Shown one piece after another: positions 1 through 10,703 of a stretch of 64,000 nucleotides of DNA. The position numbers were made by a program, and so were the translations under genes. The stretch covers positions 1,240,001 to 1,304,000 of the forward strand of contig JAUTDP010000015.1 in assembly GCA_033439795.1 (NCBI GenBank), written 5' to 3'. Below the pieces are notes generated by a model. That model was not told the DNA's origin, did not search any database, and saw only the letters and a list, made by a program, of their open reading frames with translations. The number at the start of each line of letters is the position of its first letter. Position 1 is the stretch's first letter. The stretch is from Sordaria brevicollis (lineage: Eukaryota; Ascomycota; Sordariomycetes; Sordariales; Sordariaceae).

Positions 1-1737
1 CCAAGAGGCCGCAACGTCAAGTACATGCCATTGTTTGGCTTGATTGTGATCACACCATCAGGCATGATGTCCTTTTCGTCCATTCCAAGCTCCCATTCAA
101 ATGTAAGAACAAACGCAGCAAGTAAGCATCTAAGCTCAGCCTTTGCGAAACCTTGGCCAATGCAACTTCTTGGACCATGAATGAAGGTCATCTGGGCATA
201 GTTGCTTGCCACTCCGCCGGTGTTGTTAGGCTTCATTGTTGGCTGTTCCGTTCCATCCTCTGCGATGTGCGTGCCTTCCTGGTCGATCCATCTCTCTGGT
301 CGGAACTCGGTCGAGTTGTTGCCCCAGTTGTCAGTGTATCGGTTGACAATCCATGGTGACATCATTATCTCGGTGCCCTTCTTGATCGGATGGCCTAGAA
401 CGGTTGTATCGACGGTGGCGGTACGGACGGTCATAGGTACTGTAGGATACAGGCGGAGGGTCTCATTCATAATCGCGTTTAGATACGGGAGATGTTCGAG
501 GATACCGGCAATGTCCTGCCCAGGCACAAAATGAGGAAAGCCTGGTAAGGCACGTCGAACTTCAGATCGAAGAGTGGATTGCATCTCGGGGTTCTTGGCG
601 AGTTCATAGGTAGCCCAGGTAAATGCGGAAGACGTTGTTTCGTGGCTGTGGTTTGTTAGTGAAAAGCCATCCAAGAGGAAAGAATTGAAGGACTTACCCA
701 GCTGCCAAGAACGTGAGAAGCTGGTCAACAAGCTCGGCTTCAGAGAAGTTGTTGCTCTTGATAAGCAGAGACAAGATATCAAAGTGGTCTTCAGAGAGCT
801 TCTCGATGGCTGCTTTCTTGTCACGAACCAGTTGGCCACAAATCTTGTTGATATCGGTTGTCGTCTCGTTGAATCTTCTGGAAACTTCCCAGGGGAACAG
901 GTCGATGAACCAGCGTGGGAAGTTCAAGGTCAGGAAGAAGTAGGCAAACTTTGATGGCCCAGGCTCGAGTAAATCGGCATAGTTTCTCACAAGGGGGTCA
1001 TCATCCTTCTTCATCGTATGAAAATCGCGGCCGAAGGCAGCAATGCCAATTATATCCAAGGTGACTTTGCTCGCCCAGGCATTGATCTCGATTCTCGTGT
1101 CGTTGCCATTCGTTGCCAATTCGCTCAATTCTTTCTTGAGAGCGCTGTTCATCTCAAGTGCCTTGGTCCACATTGTTGGATAGAGCTCCTTTATATGGCC
1201 AAATTTGAAGGCCGGTTGAGTGTTCTTGCGAAGGAACTTGTGTTGGTCACCCTCGACAACAACCAGACCATCGCCTAGAATTGGGCGCAGGAAATTCCGA
1301 ATCGTTTCATGCTTAGCAAAGTCGTAGGGGTGATGGACGAGTATGTCGGCCAAAGGCGCGGGTTTGGTAATCAGCATGCTATCTCCAAACGCTCCTTGTA
1401 GGATAATGATTCCATCGTTGGGGGTGTCTTGGACGAGTTCGAGGAGTTTTTGGCCAGGCGGAGCCTTCCCTTGAAAGCGAGCAAAAATCCGGAAGAGATT
1501 CATCGCTTTTGGCGCTGGGAACTTCACTAGAGGGTGAAAGTAGACAGGCCACAGATACAACTTCCAGACGAAAAAGAAGGCATAGTTGACTGCTAAGATG
1601 GCCAGCACAAGCGACGTGCCGGAGAGGGCGAGCGCATCGCGGTAACTGGACGTTTTCTTGACTATGAGCACCTCGGCGAGCGCTAGCACAGTAGCTCGTA
1701 CCAAAGTGAAGGGATTGCTAGCTGGAGCCATAGTCAC
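1..1737 (-). CDS. Cytochrome P450 monooxygenase (3' end cut by window edge)
   Basis: Haem-thiolate monooxygenase, expected in the ER membrane; substrate unknown. I read two exons: 698-1737 and <1-645, joined by a 52-base GT-AG intron (646-697) that falls inside the I-helix, so that splicing restores the oxygen-binding motif AAGHETTS. An N-terminal hydrophobic anchor lies at about residues 37-60. Exon 2 carries the ExxR motif (ETLR), a PERW-type motif (FRPERW) and the haem loop F-I-H-G-P-R-S-C-I-G with its cysteine ligand. The reading frame is still open at base 1 in the sequence GMYLTLRPLG, which is where P450s usually end, so only a few residues should be missing. The start at 1737 is the first ATG before the anchor. 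Family known with confidence; subfamily not assigned. Confidence 0.9.
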
Positions 1738-2996
1738 GTCACAGCAGGTACTGACTCGCCTTAATGTGAAGTCTGCGAGAAGTTATCGCAAAAATAAGAA
1801 TTGGAAAAAACATGGTGTTGACGTTTTTGACGGGAACGCTGAGGTGTCCGGGCTTGCGCTAGCCGAGGCATCCTTGGCATATGATCGTCAACGAAGCAAC
1901 GAACAGCCAGGGACATGATATCATTGGTTCAACCACTGTTGTTGGTCGGTCCCGAGATTGTCTTCTTGCCATACGACACAATTGATGCTCAGTACTAGTA
2001 TCATGGCTGACACGTGATGAACGGCGAAAGGCAGGCTCGTCATCGATATTGGAATGAGCCATCGCGAGGACGGGGAAGTGTGGGCGCTGCGGAGGCTAGC
2101 TTGGCGATTCCTTGGTGTTGAGACTCTGAGGCCAAGAGAACATTGTGGACCGACCGAAAGTGAGTCCAGTTCTCGAGGGGGAGAGTTGACGATGTCGAAA
2201 AGACGATGTAATTGAAGAATTGTGCAGTGGTTCCTAACTTCCTGCAGCGAACGGAAAAATGCACATCATTCCCCGCGTCGTGCACGGGCCACCAATGCTC
2301 ACCCCAGTGACCCCACCAATCTTTATTGGCCAAAGAGGTTCTCACAAACCTTCTTTCCTTGCCAACAACGACCACCATCGACACTCATCAATAGTATACC
2401 TTCAGCAAAGACCATGCGCGAAATGATGCTTGGTAAACGACATTAAAAGGCTCCTAGTAGCTTTGGCAAGATTTTGTTTTGGAGACATCCAGCGTGTACA
2501 AGGAGAGGCATCTGACAGTAAGAGAGACCAAACCCGTCATCAATGGCAAACGGCGTCCAACAAAAAGTACAAAACCCATCGCGTCTTTGACGGTTCTCTC
2601 GATTTCAGACTCGAACTTCCAAATTGAAGAACGAGTAAAACAATGTTGGGACCATCGAATATCAAATCCTCATGGCCTCCCGTTGCGGACACCTCGGAGG
2701 GTGGACGACCTTTCGGCCCAGGCCGGGGCCGGGTGGATCCAAAACGGGGCATTCGGACGGCCCCCCTCCGAGCACTGGCGCCGTTTTCGCGGCCCGGCCA
2801 CCAAAACCCCGGACCCTCAACGACATCCAGTCTGGAACGACTTATCTTTGACAATGTGAACATGATGATATAACAACGCTTATTCCTAGACTCTTCCAAC
2901 TTTCCTCCCCTCGAAGCCTCCCTCCCCTATCCTCCTCTCCCCAACCCTTCTCCTCTTCTCCAGTCAGGCCATCCAAGCCTACATCCTCCTTCCAAA
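1738..2996. promoter_or_regulatory. Divergent intergenic region between P450 and esterase
   Basis: About 1.26 kb with no convincing gene. It must hold both promoters. A strongly pyrimidine-rich tract (C/T runs) occupies about 2886-2990 directly before the esterase ATG, a common layout of core promoters and transcription starts in filamentous fungi. A GC-rich patch at 2690-2830 gives overlapping open frames on both strands, none of which resembles a protein. Confidence 0.5.
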
Positions 2997-4342
2997 ATGA
3001 AATCCCCCATCACCTGGGCCTCCCTCCTTCTTGGTCTCAGTCTCACCTCCGCCGCCACCCTCCAACACATAACCACCCCCTTCGGCCCCAACCCCACCTC
3101 CGTCGGTTTCTACATCTACATCCCCACCACTTTAACCTCAAACTCCAACCCCCCGATCCTCGTCAACCCCCACTGGTGCCACGGCACCGCCCAAGCCGCC
3201 TTCGCGGGGTCCCAATGGGCCACATGGGCCGACAAACACGGGTACATCGTCATCTACCCGGACTCCCCCAACGTCGCTGACCACTGCTGGGATTTATCCT
3301 CCGCCGAAGGCCTAACTCACGACGGCGGTGGCGATTCCCTGGGGATAGTCAGTATGGTCCGCTGGACCATCAAGGAATACAACGCCGATGCTTCAAGGGT
3401 GTTTGTCACCGGTGTGTCCAGTGGTGGCATGATGACTAACCATCTCGTTGGAGCGTATCCGGATGTTTTTGCGGCGGGAGCCGCGTTTGCGGGAGTTCCG
3501 TTTGGATGTTATGCCTACCCGGGCAATAACTCTGGGGTGTATGGTTGGTGGAGCGATGATTGTGCCAAGGGACGGATTAAGCATACGGGGGAGGAGTGGA
3601 AGGGGATTGTAGAGAGAGCGTATCCGGAGTATACTGGTTGGAGACCAAAGTTTCAAACTTTCCATGGGACGGTGGATGAGACGGTGGATTATGTCAATTT
3701 TGGGGAGCAGGTGAAGCAGTGGACTTCTATTCTTGGGTTGAGTGAGACGCCGACCAGGGCTACGGCTAATACGCCGGTTAGTGGATGGACGAAGTATGAG
3801 TATGGGACCGAGGGGAGGTTTGAGGCGTTTAGTGCGGCGGGCGTGAGCCATGGGATTCAGAATCAGGAGAGTACGGTGATGTCTTTCTTCCAGCTGAATT
3901 GCACTACCGGGTGCTTCTCCTGGGGTCAGGGAGGACAGGGAGGGTCCTTGCCTTCGTTGCCAAGTTCATCAACGAAGAACTCGGTCACCAGCACGGCGGG
4001 AGTCACTAGCTCGGTGAAAACGACGCTTACTACGACGAAGGTCACGTCAACTACGAAAGCGGCCATCACGACAACAGCCGCGACAGTTGGGCAGACTTTG
4101 TGGGGGCAGTGGTAAGTCTCAAATTGTCTACTATTTTTAACAACTAGCTAACAAGTGGCTCTTCCAAATTCGAAGTGGTGGTAGCGGATATACTGGACCA
4201 ACAGTTTGCTCGACTGGTACATGCACCACGTATAATCCTTACTATGCCCAAGTAAGATTACCCTCTGCTTTCTGTACAGCCGACGATTATCGCCAAGCTC
4301 TCACGACTCGCTAACTATGTTCAGTGCACGCCATCTCCTTGA
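2997..4342 (+). CDS. Secreted CE1 esterase (acetylxylan/feruloyl esterase type) with C-terminal CBM1
   Basis: Extracellular serine esterase that removes acetyl or feruloyl groups from plant xylan. Three exons by frame and splice signals: 2997-4111, 4176-4251 and a tiny 18-base last exon 4325-4342; the product is 402 residues. A signal peptide covers about residues 1-19. The esterase domain (PHB-depolymerase/CE1 type) has the nucleophile elbow GVSSG with Ser141, a likely acid in HGTVDE (Asp227) and a likely base in GVSHG (His285). A Ser/Thr-rich linker (about 305-365) leads to a fungal cellulose-binding module with the pattern WGQCGG...C...C...YYAQC. Both introns lie inside or at the edge of this module, so unspliced translation would lose it. 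The fold cannot by itself separate acetylxylan from feruloyl esterase; acetylxylan esterase is my preference. Confidence 0.9.
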
Positions 4343-4427
4343 CCTTCATCTTCCAAGTGTTGAAGGCACAGTGGTAATACAACAATGGGTAGAGATCTTG
4401 AGTCAAACAACACCACCTCCATCAATG

Positions 4428-5581
4428 TTAATATTCCCCCATCATTCGAAAATGTCGCCAGTCTTCATATCTCCACTGCCCGGGGTTAGCATAAGTCAGC
4501 CTCATATTTGGGCATCGAGCTTCCACACGTTCTGGAGTTAGGTCTGATCACTTACATCAGCAATCCAGGTAGCGAATTTCCCAAGGACCTTCGCTGCGGA
4601 TTTGGAGCATTTGTCGGGTTCGTAATGGTGGTAGTCCACATCATCCCATGTCAACCTCCTTGCCATTCGACGCAGTCCCACTTTCTTCAATAAAAGCTTT
4701 TGCATATCGAGATCTTCTCGACAGGCTGCCAAGATAATAGGGTGATGAACAGACATGCCCGATCCATACGGTAGTAATGGATGTTCCTTTTGCTCAACAG
4801 GGGGGTCGAGTGATCCATGACACACGGAAAAGGGACAAATTCCCCGTGAATGGGACTCCTGTACCCTTACCCCATGGTCTAAGAGGTACTCGACAATGCT
4901 CATGTGTTGGAAGTGAACTGCAAGGTCCAGAGGGTGCCACCAGAACCTTGGATACGGGTTACCCCTATCGGTGTACTCAAAGAAACTAGGTTTTACAATG
5001 AAGTTCGAGAAGCTGTACGAATTGTTTGCTGATGCTGTCTTGATCTCTTCCGGGCCATCAATCCATTGGTCGAGGATGCTTTGCGGAATAGTGTTGCTGT
5101 CATTGTCGCTGTCCTCGTTGCCTTCTTCGCCTTCACTGCCGCTGCTGTTGTCATCACTGTCCGAATTAGCGAATTCCTCGTCGACACTCTCCGCGCAGTG
5201 GGCATCGTGGAAGAGCTGAATGTAGGTCGAATGGTCGTGTCGGTCCATCTCCATGAAGGTAATTACGGGACTGTTGCCCTTCCCCCTCAATTTCCATGGA
5301 TCGTCATACTTCGATCGGCAAAGAGGGTCGGGTGAGGACCAAGCTTGCTTCAGGTTGGCGCCGGCGTCATGAGATAGCTGTAGTGTCCGCAGGCGACCCC
5401 ATCTCGCTGCCCAAAACATGGCAATGGGTGATCCTGTTTGGACATCATACTTGTAGAGAAGCGGGTTGAACACGTCGTAGAGTCGTCTGCAGGTTCTAGC
5501 CAAAGCGGCAAGATCTTGGAACGACCCCAGGTCGGGTGGAATCTCCAGAAGCAACTCGACTGGCAGTTTTTGGAGCGCCAT
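4428..5581 (-). CDS. F-box / ankyrin-like protein, paralogue A
   Basis: Probable substrate-receptor-like F-box protein (an SCF ubiquitin ligase role is known for the family, not shown here). Residues 5-45 (LPVELLLEI...LARTCRRLYDVFNPLLYKYDV) form the F-box. Ankyrin-like segments follow (FWAARWGRLRTLQLSHDAGANL and WWHPLDLAVHFQHMSIVEYLLDHGV), separated by an acidic Asp/Glu/Ser-rich stretch at about residues 135-168. Without splicing the frame ends at 4538, but a strong donor (GAT|GTAAGT) and a branch-like TGCTAAC before CAG define an 80-base intron (4476-4555); the last exon 4428-4475 adds 15 residues starting with Trp, for 357 in total. Paralogue B has its intron at the same point, also followed by Trp, which supports the spliced model. 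The 3' end lies 85 bases from the convergent esterase gene. Confidence 0.8.
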
Positions 5582-6398
5582 CGCTACGGGCTGACGAGGG
5601 GCGCTTCGAGCAGCCAGTTGGCCGAGAATGGGAAGGGCGGATGGGTTGCGACGGTGATTTTGAGGCGTCGTGAATGATGAGAGGGTTGAAGGGGATGTCG
5701 GAGTGGTAACGTCTCGGACTCTCGGGCTTTGAGGGCGGAGACTTTGCGCCAGAGACGTAATGGTAGGTGATGTCGTGTTGAGAAAATCGGTGATTCAAGA
5801 AAAATGACTGGGTAAGAGGCTGACCACAACGAGTGCCCCTGGAGGCACTGAAGAGCCGGCAAGAGATGAGTTAGGGCAAGAGTCCTAAGGGCACCTCCAC
5901 GTGTGGCGCAAGAGGAAGGAAACGATCTCAGTTGAGGGAAGGTAAGTTCTTGGTGTGGACTTGGAGTTCAGATAGAAGGAAGGAGCGCTTCGTCGTTCCA
6001 AACAAATAGCAGGAAGGCGCACACCTAGGTGTGTATACCAACCTAAAATAGAAGGTAGGCACTCTCTGGGTATTCCCGTCATGACCATGGGACGTGGGTA
6101 CCACAGCTGGTTAAGAGTTCCCACCCGACGCCAGAGATGTCGGTTTGATCGATGAATCAGCTTCGCTGATTCGTACTTTCCATATTTAGGCCTTTATTGA
6201 TGCTATTTGAAGCCCAACCCAACCCTTGAAGCATCCCATCAACCTTGTCGTGAACCATCATGATCCAAGCCGTAACGTGGGTTGATATGTTACCGGCAGT
6301 TCCCTCGAAGCTCAATTGTAATTCCCACGCGGACCTGACCCATCGAAGCAGAGAAAACCAGAAACGCCCATCTAGGTAGATCGTCGACCTTCCGTTCC
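5582..6398. other. Intergenic region between the two F-box paralogues
   Basis: About 0.8 kb. It contains the upstream region of paralogue A and the 3' flank of paralogue B. The only structure I see is a perfect 8-bp inverted repeat with a 3-base loop (GAATCAGC-TTC-GCTGATTC, 6154-6172), which could fold as an RNA hairpin. No gene supported. Confidence 0.4.
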
Positions 6399-7744
6399 TC
6401 AGGCATGGCGAGCCTCAAGAGCCCTCCAGATACCCCAGTTCAATGACCCCTCATCACTAACACCGGGAACCGGATAGGGTACCGGGGGCTTCCACTGTTG
6501 AAGCCAAACTTGTCAGAGTATGGTCGACACACGAAGACGGTCTCTGAGTGAGAACCTACCTCAGCAGTTTTACCAACACGTCTCAGCACCAGGATGAGAC
6601 AGTGAAGGAACGCTTGCCGATAATTCGGGTCCTCGAAGTTTGCAGACCTTCTCTCAGGCCCCTGTCCTAGCGATAACAGGAACCCCTCTACCGGCTTCGA
6701 CGTGGAGGTAATTTCCCCCAAAAAGTTGCCCATCTGCCAGTTCCTACTGCAAAGAATTAACTCAAATATGTGGTGGACAAAGTATCGCCAGTCTTCCCCA
6801 CCGCGAGGTCGCATGAACGGGGAGGCCCCGTGGTCACATCCTTCAAAGGAAGGTTCGAAGGAAAGTTCCTTTTCACGGCAAAGGCCACGCGATTGTGCGT
6901 CCGAGACCAAACTGACGCCGTTTTCCACCAGGTACCGAATAATCTCCTTGTGTCCGAAGCGGACAGCAAGGTCGATCGGGTGCCACCAGTAAAGAGGAAA
7001 GCGCCGGTTGTCCCCCGAGGAGTAAACGGGGTTCTCGCCATGGATTTCCGGGTCGTGCTCGGGGTACTGGGAAAGCCGCTTGAGGAAGTCATTACGCCAT
7101 GTGTAGCGGGAGTTCTGGGAGGCCGTCTTGAGCAGCGATTGTCCGGCTTCGTCCGTGTCCACGGGCCATAGGTGGTCGTCTTCTGACCACGATTGATCCG
7201 TCTCCGGCTCCGTGCCGTTTTCTTCCGAATCCCACATATTTTCTTCGACTGGCTCCTCGGGCTCCTCGTACTGTTGGTCATTGTCAATGATCATACCCCA
7301 GTCGATGTCGCCATCATCTGGATAAGGTTGTTCGTCACAGCCAACGTTGGTTTCCTCGGCCTCTGCGCCGTCACCCTGAAGGTCAGTCAATCGAAGTGCA
7401 ACTTTCTGGTAGAATTTGGGGCTGTGCCGGTAAGGGTTTGGCGGAAGATCTCGGAGCGCCTTCTTGGATGTCCAGGCCTGGGTAAGCGACGCTCCGGCCT
7501 TGTGAACCAACTGGAGCGTTTCCAGGCTCCCATATTGGCAGGCCCAAAACAAGGAGCATGGGTTTCCACTCTGTACGTCCAGCTTGTACAGAATGGGGTT
7601 CAAGATTTTGTAAAACCACTTGCTGGTCCTGGCTAGGCTGGCCAGGTCACTGAAGGAGTCGCAGGACTCGGCGATTTCGAGTACCAGTTCGACAGGTAGG
7701 CCTTCTATTGGTATGTCGCATTCTTGTGTATCTTGAGGTGCCAT
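6399..7744 (-). CDS. F-box / ankyrin-like protein, paralogue B
   Basis: Second member of the local F-box pair, same strand as A. The N-terminus aligns closely with A: LPVELVLEIAESCDSFSDLASLARTS and then NPILYKLDVQSGNP, followed by FWACQYGSLETLQLVHKAGASLTQAW. A long acidic insertion at about residues 135-205 (many Asp/Glu) replaces the shorter one in A. A second ankyrin-like segment is HPIDLAVRFGHKEIIRYLVENGVSLV. The unspliced frame ends near 6440; splicing a 65-base intron (6495-6559, donor GAG|GTAGGT, acceptor AACAG) gives a second exon 6399-6494 beginning WKPPVPYPVPG and a 426-residue product. I prefer the spliced form because A has an intron at the matching position. Start at 7744 is the first ATG of the frame. 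Function beyond F-box is unknown. Confidence 0.78.
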
Positions 7745-8764
7745 TGTATTTAAGGTTCATGAGACCGTTCCTCTTGCGGAATCGTTTGTGACTGGAAACG
7801 AATGCCGGGAACTGTGTGGTACTGGTAGGTCGTCTTATAATCGAGTATCGATAATGATGCTTCCCGCAAGGGTACGGTGAGTTGGGAAAGTTTAAGGACC
7901 GCCCAAAGAGGCTTAACGTTGATGTAAGTATGTTGTGTACCGATGTTTTAGGGTGATGAATGAGGGCCGAGCAGATGGATCTTCTGAATGAAGCCGGTTC
8001 AAACTCCAGTGGCGCGCAGTGTTATATCTGCAAGATCATCGCCAGTACTCGTCTTTGCAAAGGCGATGAGGCCGCTCTTTCTGCTTACTCCTTGGTCATT
8101 CCTGTAAGAGCCAAGCTGACCTAGGAGGAAGTAAGGAAAGGGGGTTTAAATAGCCTCACCCTCTTCCTGCCACTCCCACCCAGATGGAACGACTTGATCC
8201 ATCTCCCAAATCTTTACGGTTGTGATAGACAGTGAGGCACATCTCGAATTCAGTACGAATCCAGTGATTCAGCAGATTGTCGAAACCTTCCAGGTTATCC
8301 CTAGGTGGATTTTCCGCCGCGTTGGACTCGATTGCCAATCTGCCCTTGAAGGCCGAGGTTGTGACAAGAGGAAAACCTTCATTTACCAAAAAGGCAATTG
8401 CGTGTGTAATGAGTGATTGTGGTGGATACCTGAGTATTCATGAGCTGCCAAGACTGTTAGTACACCTGCCACTTTGTACCATGTGGACGCACCCAGAATC
8501 GAGATGCACTAACGGACGGGCGAACCAATTGTTGGTGCAACTAACAATTTCATAATGCTTACAATGACGGCGGCTTGCTAGCATCGACATCAAATCGTCA
8601 CGCCCATTTTTCTGCAGGCATTTTCTTCCACCACCATGACCACAGTAACAACCAAACCCATGACAGAAGGTTTGCACACATCCATTGCTTGTCATTCCAG
8701 ACACCAACAGTTGCAGCCCAAAACAACTAACCAAACACTTCGCAGTCTGCCACCTAGACCGAGT
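7745..8764. other. Intergenic region upstream of F-box paralogue B
   Basis: About 1 kb containing the promoter side of paralogue B and the 3' side of the MoeA-like gene. Apart from the possible degraded F-box/ankyrin fragment listed separately (8140-8436), I see nothing gene-like. Confidence 0.4.
8140..8436 (-). pseudogene. Possible degraded third copy of the F-box/ankyrin family (C-terminal part only)
   Basis: On the minus strand this stretch reads PQSLITHAIAFLVNEGFPLVT, which resembles the ankyrin-like part of the neighbouring paralogues (DLAVRFGHKEIIRYLVENGVSLV in B). It is followed by about 60 more protein-like residues and, in a shifted frame that could follow a small intron, by WEMDQVVPSGWEWQEEGEAI and a stop at about 8150, comparable to the Trp-led last exon of A and B. 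A stop lies just upstream and no F-box can be found before it, so this looks like a truncated relic. The similarity is short and judged by eye; it may be chance. Confidence 0.3.
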
Positions 8765-10249
8765 CTACTGCCATTCCTCCTCGCGACTAGCCGACAGCGA
8801 TAAACATGGCACCGTTGCCCCCGCCACAATCTCCTGGCCATGCGGCAGATGAATCCAGCAATTGGCATCAATGAACGGATACGTCTTGCCCGGGCCCTGG
8901 TCTTTGCTCATTCGAACAACCTTGCGCCGCCCACCCTCTCCGCTCGCCGTCACCCGTCCGTGTCGAAACACGTCGAGACAGAGCGGTCCGCAGTCGTTAC
9001 CCATGGATGCCTCAACCGGTGCCCCCGCGTCCTTATTCGGTTCCGATTCTTGTCTCGTCGATACCCGCAGCTCCAACGTCGCCAGAAGTAGTTCATCTGG
9101 CTTCTCGCCCCTCACAAACTGGAGATACGGTACGATCAAGAACCGGAAGCAAGCCGCCGTTGCACAAGGATCTCCTGGAAGCCCAAAGAAAGACACGAGT
9201 CCATAGTCAGGTCCACTCGACTCAAGCGTCGCAAACATGGCTGTAGCCCCAGGTCGCATGGCCACCCCATGGAAGTGAACATCCCCTCCCAACTTCTCAA
9301 TCGTAGGCCGTACAAACCCCGACCTACCAGGCGTAGCCGCCCCAGTCGTGACCAAAATATCGTACCTATCCTCCGCTATCGCCTCCCTTAATGCCCTCTC
9401 CAACGTCTCTGGCTCATCATCCGCCAGCAACCCCAAGAACTGCGGTTCCGCTCCCCACTCCTTCAGCGCAGCCATTAGGTAAGGACCATCAGCATCATAC
9501 GTATACCGACTCTCCGTCTTCCTCGTAGAAATTGTTCCTTCCGCCCAATTGACATCCGTCCTCACGATCTCCTTTCCCGACGACCAAACACCCACACGCA
9601 GAAGCGGTTCGACAGCTACTTCCTTAATCCCGACCGACGCCAGCGGCAACACATGGCTCGACCGTATCTTTCTTCCCTTCCTTATCAACCTATCTCCCTT
9701 GCCAATATCCGCCCCAGCCCGTCGGCGGTTGGCATCCTGCGTCACAGGTTTGTTAAGCACAATGAACCTGTTACCGAGCTGCGGATCCGCCTTTGTTACT
9801 TCCGCCACCGAAACCTCGCGGACGTCTGCCACCCAGACGCACGCGTCCATGGTTGTGTTGTACTCGGTCGTTTTGTCGGGAAACCGGGCGCCGACCATGA
9901 TCTCGTAGCACTGCGGGACGCCGTCCGCGCCCCGACAGGGAGGGGTGGGTGGCGGTTTGTCGCCGGGCATGATGGTGCCCATGACGCGAAAGTAGATTGG
10001 GTTGGAGGGAGAGGCGTTGATGGTGGTGGAGGAGATTATGGCGAAGCCGTCGGCGGCGGCCGTGTCGAAGGCTGGTGTTGATTCGGGACTTAGAATGTCT
10101 TTGGCTGCGGTCCGTCCGACGGAGTCTTCGAGTCGGACGAGTTCTTCGGTCCGGGTTCGGCGCTTGGACATTTCGTAGGCGGCATTTTGCAGTTCTTGCA
10201 ATGCGGCTTGGTACTGCATTGCCATGGTGTCGAGATGTTTTGTGTGCAT
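8765..10249 (-). CDS. MoeA-like (molybdopterin molybdotransferase family) protein with altered motifs
   Basis: Member of the MoeA/gephyrin-E family; classical members insert molybdate into adenylylated molybdopterin. 494 residues, single exon. The domain order is the MoeA N-terminal part (residues 14-210), the MPT-binding MogA-like domain (about 215-375) and a C-terminal beta domain. The fold-defining motifs are recognisable but changed: the usual MDG(Y/F)A reads AADGFA (Asp67 kept), the SGDE(L/I) motif reads SSGKEI (residues 223-228), the TxGGxSxG loop reads TTGAATPG (301-308), the PGKP motif reads PGAT (333-336), and GLPGNP reads GLPGDP (357-362). Loss of the glycine-rich and lysine motifs suggests a protein that no longer does the standard reaction, or one with a new substrate. 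It is not the full two-domain Cnx1/gephyrin type. The start at 10249 could also be one of the Met codons within the next eleven residues. Confidence 0.8.
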   Translation of the reverse strand: MHTKHLDTMAMQYQAALQELQNAAYEMSKRRTRTEELVRLEDSVGRTAAKDILSPESTPAFDTAAADGFAIISSTTINASPSNPIYFRVMGTIMPGDKPPPTPPCRGADGVPQCYEIMVGARFPDKTTEYNTTMDACVWVADVREVSVAEVTKADPQLGNRFIVLNKPVTQDANRRRAGADIGKGDRLIRKGRKIRSSHVLPLASVGIKEVAVEPLLRVGVWSSGKEIVRTDVNWAEGTISTRKTESRYTYDADGPYLMAALKEWGAEPQFLGLLADDEPETLERALREAIAEDRYDILVTTGAATPGRSGFVRPTIEKLGGDVHFHGVAMRPGATAMFATLESSGPDYGLVSFFGLPGDPCATAACFRFLIVPYLQFVRGEKPDELLLATLELRVSTRQESEPNKDAGAPVEASMGNDCGPLCLDVFRHGRVTASGEGGRRKVVRMSKDQGPGKTYPFIDANCWIHLPHGQEIVAGATVPCLSLSASREEEWQ

Positions 10250-10703
10250 TGTGGAAGTTGGTTCGGGTCTGGCTGGTGCCTTAGACTTGACGGTTGGAGC
10301 TCTGTCTGAAAGAGGACGGATAAATAAGTTGGGCTTGTCAGGATGACGTCTACGAGGAGTCTCGAGAGTTACACCCGGCTATCTGGGAAAGCCGGGGCCA
10401 CCCGCACGGGTCTCCCCCCAAGGGTGTCTCCGCGCTCATCACCAGTTCTTCCTTATCTACACACATTGGTCACATGGGACTTAGTCGTCGTCGTAAATTT
10501 CTTCTTAGTTCAAGGAATATCCTCGGTTATAGTGCTACACATGTATCGAACGCTTTCGTATACTATCTGACTTCTGTTTGTGATGCTTGATGTTGCTGTT
10601 GTAAAGCCAACGCTTTCCTTCCCCTTATTTCTTCCCACCCCCCGTGTCGTGTTATTGTTGCCCCCAATATCTATAACTCCTTCTCCCTGTTCCCGGCAGC
10701 CAC
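10250..10703. other. Intergenic region upstream of the MoeA-like gene
   Basis: About 450 bases, 5' of the MoeA-like gene and 3' of the small membrane-protein gene. It is C/T-rich on the plus strand in its second half. No gene or clear motif seen. Confidence 0.4.

Noticed and set aside
2540..2899. Overlapping open frames on both strands in a GC-rich patch upstream of the esterase
   Set aside because: Composition is Pro/Arg/Gly-rich in every frame, no domain or hydrophobic pattern; expected by chance in GC-rich DNA.
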